NCBI RefSeq assembly: GCF_017068395.1
Contig: NZ_CP070619.1
Coordinates: 7,192,001-7,256,000 of the forward strand
Direction of reading: 5' to 3'
DNA: 64,000 bases
Source: Rhodococcus pseudokoreensis
GTDB taxonomy: Bacteria; Actinomycetota; Actinomycetes; Mycobacteriales; Mycobacteriaceae
Shown here: positions 33,988 through 42,879 of the stretch, in pieces
Layout of the letters: every line of letters starts with the position of its first letter
How positions within the stretch are numbered: the stretch's first letter is position 1
Position numbers and translations under genes: made by a program
The notes under the pieces: model-generated
Seen by the model: only the letters and a program-made list of their open reading frames with translations
The model's database searches: none
Told to the model about the DNA's origin: nothing

Positions 33988-35178
33988 TCAGGTGCGCCGG
34001 ACCACCCCCGCGCACGTGGCGGCCACCAGCACACAGACCAGTGGCACCACCATCGCGACGGTGAGCGGAACCACCTGGGTGATCCAGCCGATGGTGGCCG
34101 GTCCGGCGAGGAATCCGACGTACCCCAGCCCGACGACGCGGGACATGTTGGTGCCGGCGGAACCCGCGCCGAGGTTGCCCGCGGCGGTGAAGATCTGGGG
34201 GACGCAGCCCGACAGTCCCAGGCCGAACAGCGCCCAGCCGAGGATCGTGAGCGGGAGCAGCCCCGAGACGAGGACGAGCAGCATGCCGAGCGCCGCGATC
34301 AGGGTGCCGTAGCGGACGACGGCGACGGGGCCGAGCGCGGCGCTCACGCGGTCCGCCGTGAACCGGCCCACCGTCATCATCACCGAGAAGGCGCCGAACG
34401 CGAGGGCGGCGACGGAATCCGATGTTCCGAGGTGTTCCTTGACCTGCAGGGTGCTCCAGTCGTTCGCGACACCCTCCGACAGCATGAGGACGAAGGCGAT
34501 GCCGCCGAGCGCGAGCACCCGCGCGGACAGTCGTCCGTGAGCCGTCTCGGCGTGCGCGGGGTCGTGCCGCGAGCGGGGACGGTCCGCCATCAGCCGGCGG
34601 GAGCACGCGGCGACGGTGACGACCCCGATGCAGCCGGCGACCAGCAGCGCCGTCAGTGGTGCCCATCCGGCGGCGAGTGTCGCCGCCCCGAGCAGTGACC
34701 CCGCCACCCCGCCTACGGAGAACAGGGCGTGGAATGCCGACATGATCGGCCGTCGATATCGCTGCTCGACTTCGACGGCCTGGGAGTTCATCGACACGTC
34801 CAGTGCGCCGTTGGCGAATCCGAACACGAGCAGGGCGAGACCGAGTTGCCAGGCAGTGGACGCCAGCCCTGGACCCAGGGTGGCGACCGATAGGGCGAGT
34901 CCGGCGACGATAACCATCCGCCTGCTGCCGAACCGGTCGGCCAGGGGGCCGCTGACCTGCATGCCGCCGATCGCACCGACCGCCATCAGGAGCAGCAGTG
35001 AACCCAGCGTGGAGTGGCTGATGCCGGTCCGGTGCTCGATCGCCGGGATGTGCACGACCCACATGCCCAGCAGGAACCCGTTGATCCCGAAGATCCCGAA
35101 CGTTCCCGCCCTGGCCCGGCGCAGCGGCTCGGCCACCGGCACACGCTTGTCGACCGGGGACGCTCGGGAAGTGCTCAC
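33988..35178 (-). CDS. MFS transporter, YbjJ-like
   Basis: 396 residues with about 12 membrane segments. The N-terminal half contains GTFGIFGINGFLLGMWVVHIPAIEHRTG and motif A-like GPLADRFGSRRMVIVAG. The second half has LSEGVANDWSTLQVKEHL, characteristic of the YbjJ group, followed by GPVAVVRYGTLIAALGM. The WSTxQ phrase and the NGALDVSMNSQ stretch in TM4 support the subgroup. Location is the cytoplasmic membrane; the substrate is unknown (sugar or drug transport in relatives). It is convergent with the multicopper oxidase gene, 3 nt apart. Confidence 0.85.
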   Translation of the reverse strand: MSTSRASPVDKRVPVAEPLRRARAGTFGIFGINGFLLGMWVVHIPAIEHRTGISHSTLGSLLLLMAVGAIGGMQVSGPLADRFGSRRMVIVAGLALSVATLGPGLASTAWQLGLALLVFGFANGALDVSMNSQAVEVEQRYRRPIMSAFHALFSVGGVAGSLLGAATLAAGWAPLTALLVAGCIGVVTVAACSRRLMADRPRSRHDPAHAETAHGRLSARVLALGGIAFVLMLSEGVANDWSTLQVKEHLGTSDSVAALAFGAFSVMMTVGRFTADRVSAALGPVAVVRYGTLIAALGMLLVLVSGLLPLTILGWALFGLGLSGCVPQIFTAAGNLGAGSAGTNMSRVVGLGYVGFLAGPATIGWITQVVPLTVAMVVPLVCVLVAATCAGVVRRT

Positions 35179-35197
35179 CGACCAAACGTACCGAGGA

Positions 35198-36442
35198 TCA
35201 GAGGTGCGCGAGCAGTGAGGCGGGATCGTGCAGCATGGCCGCGACGGACGACAGGAACCTCGACCCCTGCTCGCCGTCGACCACCCGGTGGTCGAACGAC
35301 ACGCTCAACGTGGTGACCCATCGCACCGCGAGTTCGCCCTCGTGCACCCACGGTCTCTTGCCGACGCTGCCGAGGCACAGGATGGCTGCCTCGCCGGGGT
35401 TGAGGATGGGCGTGCCCGTGTCGACGCCGAACACCCCGACGTTGGTGATCGACACCGTGCCGCCGGTCAGCTGTGCGGGTTCGGCCTTGCCGCTGCGTGC
35501 GGTCGCGGTCAGTTCGGTGATCGCGCGGCACAATTCGACCAGGCTCAGCGACTGCGCCTCCTTGATGTTGGGGACCATCAGGCCGCGGGGTGTGGCCGCG
35601 GCGATACCGAGATTGACGTAGTGCTTGGTGACGATCTCCTGATTCTCCTCGTCCCAGGACGCGTTGAGGCTCGGGTTCGCCCGCAACGCGACGATCATCG
35701 CCTTCGCGACCAGGCTCAGCGGGGTCACCGACAGTCCCTCGAATTCGGGGAGGTCCCGCAGACGGTCGAGCAGTTCCACCGAGCGCGTCACGTCGATGGT
35801 CACGAATTCGGTGACGTGCGGGGCCGTGAACGCGCTGCGGACCATCGCCGCCGCCGTCTGCTTGCGGACGCCGCGAATCGGGGTGCGGGTCTCGCGCTGC
35901 ACCGTCTCCGCAGTCCCCGAAGGTTCCGGCGGCACCGACTGCCCGGCGTGGGATTCCACGTCGTTCCTGGTGACGGCACCGGACGGTCCCGTTCCCGCGA
36001 CGACCGCGAGGTCGATCCCGCGTTCACGGGCCGCGAGCCGGGCGGCCGGCGACGCGTCAGGGCGCCGACCGTCCGTGCGGGCAGCCTCCGGGCGGCCAGT
36101 CTCCGGGCCGACGGATCGCCGCCGGGCGCGCTTGCTCTCGGCGGCGGCTTCGGGCCCGTACCCCACAAGAACCGGTGTGCGCGCGGGAGCCTCCGGGGTG
36201 GCCGCGTCCGTCGCGATCCGGATGATCGGCGTCCCCACCGGCACCGTCGCACCCGGGGCGACCAGCAGTTCCTCCACGACACCCGGATACGGCGAGGGCA
36301 ACTCGACGAGCGCCTTCGCCGTCTCGACTTCGCCGATCACCTGATTGAGTTCGATCGTCTGGCCCACCTCCACGGCCCAGGAGACCAGTTCGGCCTCCGT
36401 CAGTCCCTCACCGAGATCGGGTAGGCGAAATTCCTGCGCCAA
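35198..36442 (-). CDS. bkdC: Branched-chain 2-oxoacid dehydrogenase E2 (dihydrolipoyl acyltransferase)
   Basis: 414 residues starting at TTG 36442, supported by GAGAGGAG about 7 nt upstream and by the standard E2 N-terminus (EFRLPDLGEGLTEAE). The lipoyl domain carries the modified Lys43 in EVETAKALVE. A charged Pro/Arg linker and the peripheral subunit-binding domain (ASPAARLAARERGIDLAVVAGTGPSGAVTRNDV) follow. The catalytic acyltransferase domain ends in SFDHRVVDGEQGSRFL, with the active His at about 385. It transfers acyl groups to CoA in valine, leucine and isoleucine breakdown. It is the last of three overlapping or adjacent genes (E1alpha, E1beta, E2). Confidence 0.92.
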   Translation of the reverse strand: MAQEFRLPDLGEGLTEAELVSWAVEVGQTIELNQVIGEVETAKALVELPSPYPGVVEELLVAPGATVPVGTPIIRIATDAATPEAPARTPVLVGYGPEAAAESKRARRRSVGPETGRPEAARTDGRRPDASPAARLAARERGIDLAVVAGTGPSGAVTRNDVESHAGQSVPPEPSGTAETVQRETRTPIRGVRKQTAAAMVRSAFTAPHVTEFVTIDVTRSVELLDRLRDLPEFEGLSVTPLSLVAKAMIVALRANPSLNASWDEENQEIVTKHYVNLGIAAATPRGLMVPNIKEAQSLSLVELCRAITELTATARSGKAEPAQLTGGTVSITNVGVFGVDTGTPILNPGEAAILCLGSVGKRPWVHEGELAVRWVTTLSVSFDHRVVDGEQGSRFLSSVAAMLHDPASLLAHL

Positions 36443-36472
36443 CGGACGGCTCCTCTCCTCCGATGAGTGCGA

Positions 36473-37456
36473 TCAGGCCGCGAGACTGCGATCGACGGCG
36501 TCGAGCAGGCGGTCGGCGTCCGGCAGATGATGCCGTTCCAGCTTCGACGGCGGATACGGGACGTCGAATCCGCCGACCCGCAGGACCGGCGCGTCCAGTT
36601 GGTAGAAGCACCGCTCGGAGATGCGGGCCGCGATCTCCGCACCCAGCCCGAGGAACGTCGACGCCTCGTGCGCGACGACGAGTCTGCCGGTCTTACGAAC
36701 CGATGCCTCGACGGTGTCGAAGTCGATCGGGGAGAGGGAGCGCAGGTCGATCACCTCGAGGGAGTGCCCCTCGTCGGCGGCGATCGACGCGGCCGACAGA
36801 GCCGTCGGCACGACCGAGCCGTACGCGACGATGGTGGCGTCCGTGCCCTCCCTGGCCACTCGCGCCCGATGCAGCGGCAGGTCCGGTTCGGCGTCCACGT
36901 CGAACTCGGCCTTGTCCCAGTACCGCCGCTTCGGTTCGAAGAACACCACCGGGTCGTCCGCCGCGACGGCTTGCTGGATCATGTGGAACGCGTCCGCCGG
37001 GTTGCTGGGGGTGACGACGCGGAGTCCGGCGGTGTGGACGAAATACGCCTCCGGCGACTCCGAATGGTGTTCGACCGCGCCGATGCCGCCGCCGAACGGG
37101 ATCCGGATCGTGAGGGGCGCGGTGACCCGGCCCTGCGTGCGGTAGTGAATCTTGGCCACCTGCGACACGATCTGGTCGAACGCGGGGTACACGAATCCGT
37201 CGAACTGGATCTCGCAGACCGGCCGGTAGCCGCGCAGCGCCATCCCGAACGCGGCGCCGACGATCCCCGATTCGGCGAGCGGGGTGTCGATGACCCGGTT
37301 GTCGCCGAAGTCCTTCTGCAGGGTGTCGGTGACGCGGAAGACCCCGCCGAGGCGTCCGACGTCCTCGCCCATGATCACGACCTTCCGGTCGTGTTCGAGA
37401 GCGCGCCGCAGACCTGCGTTGAGTGCGCCGCCGAGCGACAGCGTGGTGGTGGTCAT
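36473..37456 (-). CDS. bkdB: Branched-chain 2-oxoacid dehydrogenase E1 beta
   Basis: 327 residues from ATG 37456, which overlaps the E1alpha stop (ATGA) and has GAGGAGG upstream. Diagnostic sequences are VIMGEDVGRLGGVFRVT, DTPLAESGIVGAAFGMALRGYRPVCEIQF, GGIGAVEHHSESPEAYF (conserved HH-S-x-S-P for branched-chain E1) and the C-terminal YPPSKLERHHLP. With E1alpha it forms the thiamine-diphosphate-dependent decarboxylase of the complex. The E3 (lipoamide dehydrogenase) gene is not in this operon and must be supplied from elsewhere. Confidence 0.93.
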   Translation of the reverse strand: MTTTTLSLGGALNAGLRRALEHDRKVVIMGEDVGRLGGVFRVTDTLQKDFGDNRVIDTPLAESGIVGAAFGMALRGYRPVCEIQFDGFVYPAFDQIVSQVAKIHYRTQGRVTAPLTIRIPFGGGIGAVEHHSESPEAYFVHTAGLRVVTPSNPADAFHMIQQAVAADDPVVFFEPKRRYWDKAEFDVDAEPDLPLHRARVAREGTDATIVAYGSVVPTALSAASIAADEGHSLEVIDLRSLSPIDFDTVEASVRKTGRLVVAHEASTFLGLGAEIAARISERCFYQLDAPVLRVGGFDVPYPPSKLERHHLPDADRLLDAVDRSLAA

Positions 37457-38550
37457 GACAGTGCCTCCTCGATGCCGGCGAAGCCTGCGAGGTACGCGGC
37501 GTACTGCTCGCGTTCCTCGTCGATGAGCGGGTGGTCGGTGGAATAGACGTGGTCGAACAGGTCGAGCGGGGCGGGGTCGGGCGCCTCGACGGTTCCCGAG
37601 CGCAGTCGCGCGGCGACGGCGTCGGCGGTGGCCTGCACCCGGGCGAGGAATTCGTCGCTCAGCAGTCCCTCCCTCTCGAGGAGTCGTCGCATCCGGTCGA
37701 TGGGGTCGCGGGCCTTCCAGATCTCGGTCTCGGCCGCCGCCCGGTACCGGGTGGGATCGTCCGATGTGGTGTGGGGGCCCATGCGATATGTGACGGCCTC
37801 GATGAACGTCGGTCCGCTGCCTTCGCGGGCCCGCTGGGTGGCCTGGCGGGTGACCGCGAGGACCGCGAGAACGTCGTTGCCGTCCACCCGGAGGGCGGGC
37901 ATGCCGTAACCGGCGGCGCGCTGCGCGATGGGGACGGGACTCTGCAGGTGAACCGGTTCGCTGATCGCGAACTGGTTGTTCTGGCAGAAGAATACGACCG
38001 GCGCGTTGAAACTCATCGAGAAGCCGAGGGCCTCGGCGAGGTCGCCCTGACTGGTGGCGCCGTCGCCGAAGTAGGCGATCGTCGCGATCTCCGCGCCGTC
38101 GAGGTGGGCACCCATGGCGTAACCGGTGGCGTGCAGCCCCTGGGAGCCGACCACGATCGCCGGATTCGTCACGTTCACGGAACTCGGATCCCAGGCGGAA
38201 TGGGCGCATCCCCGCCACATGCGGGTCATCACACCCGGGTCCACGCCTCGGCAGTAGGCGACGGCGTGTTCGCGGTAACTGATGAACGCGTAGTCGTCGG
38301 GACGGAGAGCGCGGGCGGAGCCGACCTGGGCGGCTTCCTGACCGAGCAGCGGGGCCCAGAGCCCCAGTTCACCCTGGCGTTGCAGAGCGACCGCCTCGAC
38401 ATCCATCCGACGCGCGGCGACGAGGTCCTCGTACAGGTCTCGCAGTTGGTCGGGTCCGATGTCGCGGACGAGGCTCGTGTAGTCGGGTCTGAAGACCCGT
38501 CGGCCGTCCGGCTGGATGAGCTGGACCGGATAGGCAATCTTGTCGACCAT
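37453..38550 (-). CDS. bkdA: Branched-chain 2-oxoacid dehydrogenase E1 alpha
   Basis: 365 residues from ATG 38550, preceded by GAGG at 8-9 nt; GTG 38559 is an in-frame alternative. The thiamine diphosphate-binding motif GDG-x(about 25)-NN reads AYFGDGATSQGDLAEALGFSMSFNAPVVFFCQNN. Other E1alpha motifs are GLWAPLLGQEAAQVG and the phosphorylation-loop-like YRMGPHTTSDDPTRY. It decarboxylates 2-oxoisovalerate and relatives and passes the acyl group to E2 lipoyl-Lys. It is first gene of the bkd operon. The 241 nt upstream of it hold its promoter, but I could not identify a convincing -35/-10 pair. Confidence 0.93.
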   Translation of the reverse strand: MVDKIAYPVQLIQPDGRRVFRPDYTSLVRDIGPDQLRDLYEDLVAARRMDVEAVALQRQGELGLWAPLLGQEAAQVGSARALRPDDYAFISYREHAVAYCRGVDPGVMTRMWRGCAHSAWDPSSVNVTNPAIVVGSQGLHATGYAMGAHLDGAEIATIAYFGDGATSQGDLAEALGFSMSFNAPVVFFCQNNQFAISEPVHLQSPVPIAQRAAGYGMPALRVDGNDVLAVLAVTRQATQRAREGSGPTFIEAVTYRMGPHTTSDDPTRYRAAAETEIWKARDPIDRMRRLLEREGLLSDEFLARVQATADAVAARLRSGTVEAPDPAPLDLFDHVYSTDHPLIDEEREQYAAYLAGFAGIEEALS

Positions 38551-38791
38551 CGGGGTCACCTCGTGTTGTCGAGTCCGTGAACCTTGTGGGTTCGTCGGAG
38601 ACGGGTACTGCGGCAGGACGGGTGTGTCCTACTTCACAGCATCCACGGGAACGCGAAGTGCGCAAGTGGCACCACCGACGTCGAGCAGAATGCCCAGTTT
38701 CGGGGGTGCGACCGGTGTCATGCTGCGTCTAATGACCAATGCGGACGCCACCGACGCATGGTTGTCGCTGCAATTGCCCGAAACGTCCGGA

Positions 38792-39160
38792 TCAGCCTGC
38801 GAACACGAACCCGATCGAGGCGAGGACCGCGAGCACCGCGAGGTAGACCGCGGGCATTGCGACGGCCCGGGTGTCGGGATTGCCGTAATCGCCGTGTCTG
38901 ACGTGAAACGCGACAGCGCACAGGAGGAGAATCAGCAGCGCCACCGTCGCGACCACACCCAGCGGAGTCCAGTAGAGGCCGACGAGAACGCCGACTCCGC
39001 CGGCGAGTTCCGCCACGCCGATCAGCCGCACCTGCTGCCCGCTCAGGCCCCGGGCCTGCAACCCCGTCCACGCGGTTCCCTTCAGTCTCAGCTTGGGAAT
39101 GCTCACGGCGACGGCGCTCACGGCGAGGAGCACGCCACACACGATGAGGAAAACTTCCAC
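38792..39160 (-). CDS. DoxX-family small membrane protein
   Basis: 122 residues from GTG 39160, with GGAGG 7 nt upstream. Four hydrophobic segments: VFLIVCGVLLAVSAVAVSIPKL, VRLIGVAELAGGVGVLVGLYWTPLGVVATVALLILLLCAVAFHV and VAMPAVYLAVLAVLASIGFVFA. The conserved RLIGVAELAGG and LLCAVAFHVRHGD are DoxX/DoxX-like landmarks. Members are four-helix membrane proteins linked to thiol/redox or oxidoreductase complexes; a role here is not known. It is divergent from the APH-like gene, with 115 nt between starts. Confidence 0.82.
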   Translation of the reverse strand: MEVFLIVCGVLLAVSAVAVSIPKLRLKGTAWTGLQARGLSGQQVRLIGVAELAGGVGVLVGLYWTPLGVVATVALLILLLCAVAFHVRHGDYGNPDTRAVAMPAVYLAVLAVLASIGFVFAG

Positions 39161-39275
39161 GTCCGTCCCTCCAGTTCCGGCCGAATCGGCCTCACTGTTG
39201 CCACCCTAGGGCCGCGACCTGCGGTGCGGACCGGTTCCCTCCGCATCGGGCTTCCGAGCGGTTAGCATCGAGCGC

Positions 39276-40304
39276 GTGAATGCTGTGGGGCTGAACGAAG
39301 ATGCCGTTTCCGCGTGGATTGCCGGACTCGGTGTGGGAGCGATCGCGCCGCTGAGCTTCGAGAGGATCGGGAACGGTCAGTCGAATCTCACGTACGCGGT
39401 CGGCGACGCGGGTGGCGGACGGTGGGTGCTGCGGCGGCCACCGCTCGGACATCTGCTCGCGTCGGCGCACGACGTGGTCCGCGAACACCGGATTCTGTCC
39501 TCTCTGCAGGGATCCGACGTTCCGGTGCCGAAGATCCTCGGGCTCACCGAAGATCCGGAGGTCACGGACGCGCCGCTCGTGCTGATGAGTTACGTCGCGG
39601 GGGTGGTGATCGACAGTATCGGTGTGGCGAAGGAACTGACGCCCGAGCAGCGGAACGCCGTCGGGCTGGCGATGCCGAAGGCGCTCGCGAAGATCCATGC
39701 GGTCGATCTCCGGGACGCCGGGCTGGAGGACCTTGCCAGCCACAAGCCTTACGCGGCAAGGCAGTTGAAGCGCTGGACGGATCAGTGGGAGAAGTCCCAC
39801 ACTCGGGAGGTCCCGGCGATCGAGGATCTGGCCGGGATCCTCGAGCGCAACATGCCGGAGCAGGCCGAACTGTCGTTGGTGCACGGTGATTTTCACCTGA
39901 GCAACGTCATCACTTCGCCGGACGCGGGCGAGGTGGTCGCGGTGGTCGACTGGGAACTGTGCACGCTGGGCGACCCCCTCGCCGATGTGGGCGCGTTGCT
40001 GGCCTACTGGCCCGAGGCGGGCGACGAGGACGCCGGACCGTTCCCCGCCTCCACCCTCGAGGGATTCCCCACCCGGGCCGAACTCGTGGAGGCGTATGTC
40101 CACCACACCAAACGCGACGTGACGCACGTCGGGTACTGGCACGTGCTGGCGTTGTGGAAGCTGGCGATCATCGCCGAAGGCGTGCTGCGCCGCGTGATCG
40201 ACGACCCCCGGAACAAGGCCGAGACCGGCGCGCCGACGGTCGCGCTGATCGACGGGATCATCGCCCGGGCGGTGGCCACGGCCGAGGCCGAGGGCCTGCA
40301 CTGA
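39276..40304 (+). CDS. APH-superfamily phosphotransferase (ACAD10/11- and FadE36-like)
   Basis: 342 residues from GTG 39276. Kinase-like motifs are the nucleotide loop NGQSNLTYAVGD, the catalytic HGDFHLSNVI (Brenner motif, about residues 206-215) and the metal-binding VVDWELCTLGDPLADVGALLAYW. These match the phosphotransferase domain found free in Actinobacteria and fused to acyl-CoA dehydrogenases ACAD10/11 in animals, where it phosphorylates 4-hydroxyacyl-CoAs. A role in hydroxyacyl-CoA breakdown is therefore more likely than antibiotic resistance. A thioesterase gene is convergent downstream, consistent with acyl-CoA metabolism. Confidence 0.85.
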   Translation: MNAVGLNEDAVSAWIAGLGVGAIAPLSFERIGNGQSNLTYAVGDAGGGRWVLRRPPLGHLLASAHDVVREHRILSSLQGSDVPVPKILGLTEDPEVTDAPLVLMSYVAGVVIDSIGVAKELTPEQRNAVGLAMPKALAKIHAVDLRDAGLEDLASHKPYAARQLKRWTDQWEKSHTREVPAIEDLAGILERNMPEQAELSLVHGDFHLSNVITSPDAGEVVAVVDWELCTLGDPLADVGALLAYWPEAGDEDAGPFPASTLEGFPTRAELVEAYVHHTKRDVTHVGYWHVLALWKLAIIAEGVLRRVIDDPRNKAETGAPTVALIDGIIARAVATAEAEGLH

Positions 40305-40326
40305 ACCACCCGGTGGCACCGGACCC

Positions 40327-40788
40327 TCAGGGCGTGTCCGGTGCCACCAGAAGGTTTACGGCGCTGCGGATTTCGTCGGGAATCGGAACGGGCTTGCGGG
40401 TCTTCGCGTCCACGTACACGTGGACGAAGCGGCCGAGAGCGGCGAGGTCGAGTGCGTCGCCGTTCTCGCGGAAGATCGCGAGCGCGTACACGATGCTCCG
40501 GGTGCCCAGCTTCTCGACGGACAGCCCCACCTGCAGGCGGTCCGGGAACGTCAGCTCGCTGACGTACCTGCAGGACGTCTCGGCGACCACGCCGATCGCG
40601 GGCAGATCCCGGATGTCGGTGCCCGTCGTCGCGATCAGCCAGCCGTTGACGGCCGTGTCGAAATACGAGTAGTACGTGACGTTGTTGACGTGCCCGTAGT
40701 GGTCGTTGTCCGCCCAGCGGGTCGGCACCGGCCACAGCGCGGGGAAGTCGGCGGCGGTCGGCATCGCGGGGGCGTCGTCGTGTTTCAC
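40327..40788 (-). CDS. Acyl-CoA thioesterase (hot-dog fold, 4HBT type)
   Basis: 153 residues if started at GTG 40788; ATG 40764 is the other candidate, and neither has a strong ribosome binding site. A longer reading frame overlaps the BenE-like gene and is unlikely. The hot-dog signature VPTRWADNDHYGHVNNVTYYSYFDTAVNGWL contains the catalytic Asp of the 4-hydroxybenzoyl-CoA thioesterase family (D-x-x-x-H-V-N-N). The rest matches the family beta-sheet (YVSELTFPDRLQVGLSVEKLGTRSIVYAL). It is cytoplasmic and hydrolyses acyl-CoA esters of unknown chain. Confidence 0.88.
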   Translation of the reverse strand: MKHDDAPAMPTAADFPALWPVPTRWADNDHYGHVNNVTYYSYFDTAVNGWLIATTGTDIRDLPAIGVVAETSCRYVSELTFPDRLQVGLSVEKLGTRSIVYALAIFRENGDALDLAALGRFVHVYVDAKTRKPVPIPDEIRSAVNLLVAPDTP

Positions 40789-40846
40789 CGTCCCGACCCT
40801 AATGCCACGGATCGTCTGCACCACGCGTCGGGCAGAATCGCGTCCT

Positions 40847-42037
40847 ATGTCTGTGCCCGACAGTGATGTGCGTTCACCGGATTCCGCCGCCCAGCCGATC
40901 AGCGCCGGAATCGTCACCGCCCTGGTGGGCTTCACCAGTTCGTTCGCCGTCGTACTCACCGGGTTGACGGCGGTGGGCGCGAACTCCGCCCAGGCCGCGT
41001 CGGGACTGCTGGCGCTGTGTGTGACGCAGGCGCTGGGGATGCTGTGGATGTCGCGGCACTACCGCATGCCGATCACCCTCGCGTGGTCGACGCCGGGAGC
41101 GGCTCTGCTCGCCGGGGCGGGAACGGTGAGCGGCGGGTGGCCGGCCGCGGTCGGCGCGTTCGCCGTCGTGGGGGCGGCGGTCATCCTCACCGGGCTGTGG
41201 CCGCGGCTGGGACGGCTCATCGCCGCCATCCCCCCGGCGCTGGCGCAGGCGATGCTCGCGGGGGTGCTGCTGCCGCTGTGCCTGGCACCGGTGCTGGCGC
41301 TGCGTGATGCACCGCTCGCCGTCGCGCCCGTCGTCCTCGTGTGGCTGGTCCTGCAGCGGTATTCGCCGCGGTGGGCGGTCCCGGCGGCGTTCGCGGCCGC
41401 CGCGGTGGTGATCGCCGTCGGTCTCGTCTCCGGCAGCGACACCCTCGACACGAGCGCCCTCCTGCCGAGGCTCGACGTCACCGCACCGGCATGGACGTGG
41501 CAGGCGATGATCGGGATCGCGATCCCGCTGTACATCGTGACGATGGCGTCCCAGAACATTCCCGGCACCGCCGTCATGAATTCCTTCGGTTACCGGGTGC
41601 CGTGGCGGCCGGCCATGCTGGTGACCGGTGTCGGGACCCTCGTCGGCGCCCCCGCGGGTGGGCACGCCATCAATCTCGCCGCCATCAGTGCCGCCCTCGC
41701 CGCCGCGCCGTCAGCGCATCCCGACCCCCGGAAGCGCTGGGTCGCGGCGTTCACGGCGGGCTGGGCGTACCTGGTGCTCGCGGCGTGTTCGGCCGCGGTC
41801 GCCACCCTCATCGCCGCGGCGCCGGAGGGCGTCGTGGAGGCCGTCGCCGGACTGGCCCTCCTCGGTACGCTCGGCGGGGCGCTGGCCTCGGCCCTCGACG
41901 ACGTCCGCGAACGGGAGGGTGCCGTCGTCACGTTCCTGATCGCCGCGTCGGGGGTGAGCATCCTCGGCATCGGGTCCGCATTCTGGGCGCTGGTCGCCGG
42001 ACTGATCGTGCGGGTCGCGGTGGGCTCGCGACGATAA
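40847..42037 (+). CDS. BenE-like benzoate/H+ symporter family protein
   Basis: 396 residues from ATG 40847, with about 12 membrane segments. Family landmarks are GFTSSFAVVLTGLTAVGANSAQAASGL, the loop MPITLAWSTPGAALLA, IPPALAQAMLAGVLLPLC and the late TMASQNIPGTAVMNSFGYRVPW followed by GAPAGGHAINLAAISAA. These match BenE (NCS2-related fold). Aromatic acid uptake is the usual role; no aromatic catabolic genes lie beside it, so the substrate is open. The macro-domain gene follows after 7 nt and is probably co-transcribed. Confidence 0.88.
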   Translation: MSVPDSDVRSPDSAAQPISAGIVTALVGFTSSFAVVLTGLTAVGANSAQAASGLLALCVTQALGMLWMSRHYRMPITLAWSTPGAALLAGAGTVSGGWPAAVGAFAVVGAAVILTGLWPRLGRLIAAIPPALAQAMLAGVLLPLCLAPVLALRDAPLAVAPVVLVWLVLQRYSPRWAVPAAFAAAAVVIAVGLVSGSDTLDTSALLPRLDVTAPAWTWQAMIGIAIPLYIVTMASQNIPGTAVMNSFGYRVPWRPAMLVTGVGTLVGAPAGGHAINLAAISAALAAAPSAHPDPRKRWVAAFTAGWAYLVLAACSAAVATLIAAAPEGVVEAVAGLALLGTLGGALASALDDVREREGAVVTFLIAASGVSILGIGSAFWALVAGLIVRVAVGSRR

Positions 42038-42044
42038 TGGGCAC

Positions 42045-42554
42045 ATGACCACCATCGAGGTAGTGCAGGGTGACATCACGACGGTCGAGGTCGACGCGAT
42101 CGTCAACGCCGCCAACTCCGGACTGCTCGGCGGCGGTGGCGTGGACGGCGCCATCCACCGGGCCGGCGGCCCCGACATTCTCGCCGAATGCCGGCAACTG
42201 CGGGCCACCACACTGCAGGACGGACTGCCTGCGGGACAGGCGGTCGCGACGACGGCGGGCCGGTTGCCCGCCCGATGGGTGATCCACACGGTCGGCCCCG
42301 TCTACTCCTCTTCGGACGATCGGTCGGCCACCCTGCGCAGCGCCTACACCACCAGTTTGGCGGTGGCCGCCGACCTCGGCGCGCAGTCCGTCGCGTTCCC
42401 GCTGATCTCGTCCGGGGTGTACGGCTGGCCCGCGGACGACGCCGTCCGGCAGGCGGTCGGCGCCGTCCGCGATTCCGACTCCGGGATTCCGCGGGTGCTG
42501 TTCGTCGCGTTCGACGCGCGGATGGCGTCGCTGCTGCGGGCCGAGGTGGGATGA
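42045..42554 (+). CDS. Macro-domain protein (O-acetyl-ADP-ribose deacetylase-like)
   Basis: 169 residues from ATG 42045. The macro-domain motif IEVVQGDITTVEVDAIVNAANSGLLGGGGVDGAIHRAGG is complete, with the catalytic-type Asn-Ala-Ala-Asn and Asp-Gly-Ala-Ile-His (MacroD/YmdB type). Later VAFPLISSGVYGWP provides the phosphate-binding loop. Such proteins remove ADP-ribose or O-acetyl groups from ADP-ribosylated targets. It follows the BenE-like gene by 7 nt. A link between macro domain and benzoate-type transporter is not obvious, so the operon may be accidental. Confidence 0.92.
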   Translation: MTTIEVVQGDITTVEVDAIVNAANSGLLGGGGVDGAIHRAGGPDILAECRQLRATTLQDGLPAGQAVATTAGRLPARWVIHTVGPVYSSSDDRSATLRSAYTTSLAVAADLGAQSVAFPLISSGVYGWPADDAVRQAVGAVRDSDSGIPRVLFVAFDARMASLLRAEVG

Positions 42555-42579
42555 GGACGCTGCCCCGCGCCCCCCACCC

Positions 42580-42879
42580 TCACCGGGTCCGGATCCGGCG
42601 CGTCGCCATCGCGGTGGCCGAGGCCACGAACTCCTCGGTGGCGTCCAGGGTGCGCTGGGCGTACGGAAGCAGTCGCCGGCCGACCGAAGTCAGGATCGTC
42701 CGGCGACTGCTCCGCTCGATCAGGGTGACCCCGAGCCCGGTCTCGAGAGCAGCCAGCGCCCGCGAGAGGGTGGGCTGGCTGATCCCGAGATCCGATGCCG
42801 CCGTGCCGAAATGCAGGTGGGTGGCGACGGCGGCGAACGCGCGGAGTTGCGTCAGCGTCGGCTGATACGGCTCACTCAT
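42580..42879 (-). pseudogene. LysR-type regulator reduced to its HTH domain
   Basis: 99 residues from ATG 42879, overlapping the urate permease stop by 8 nt. It is a complete LysR N-terminus: [56 protein letters not shown]...[12 protein letters not shown]. It then stops after ATRRIRTR, without the roughly 200-residue effector domain. Only 25 nt separate the stop from the macro-domain gene, so the missing part is not nearby. It looks like a truncation by deletion; a functional stand-alone DNA-binding protein is possible but unproved. Its parent was probably an OxyR-like LysR regulator. Confidence 0.7.

Noticed and set aside
39276..40304. Aminoglycoside resistance gene
   Set aside because: The HGD and DW-E motifs match the APH superfamily, but the sequence resembles the ACAD10/11-FadE36 type and sits in an acyl-CoA context, so resistance is unlikely.
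40789..40959. N-terminal extension of the thioesterase frame
   Set aside because: It would overlap the 5' end of the BenE-like gene on the other strand and has no family homology before the hot-dog domain.
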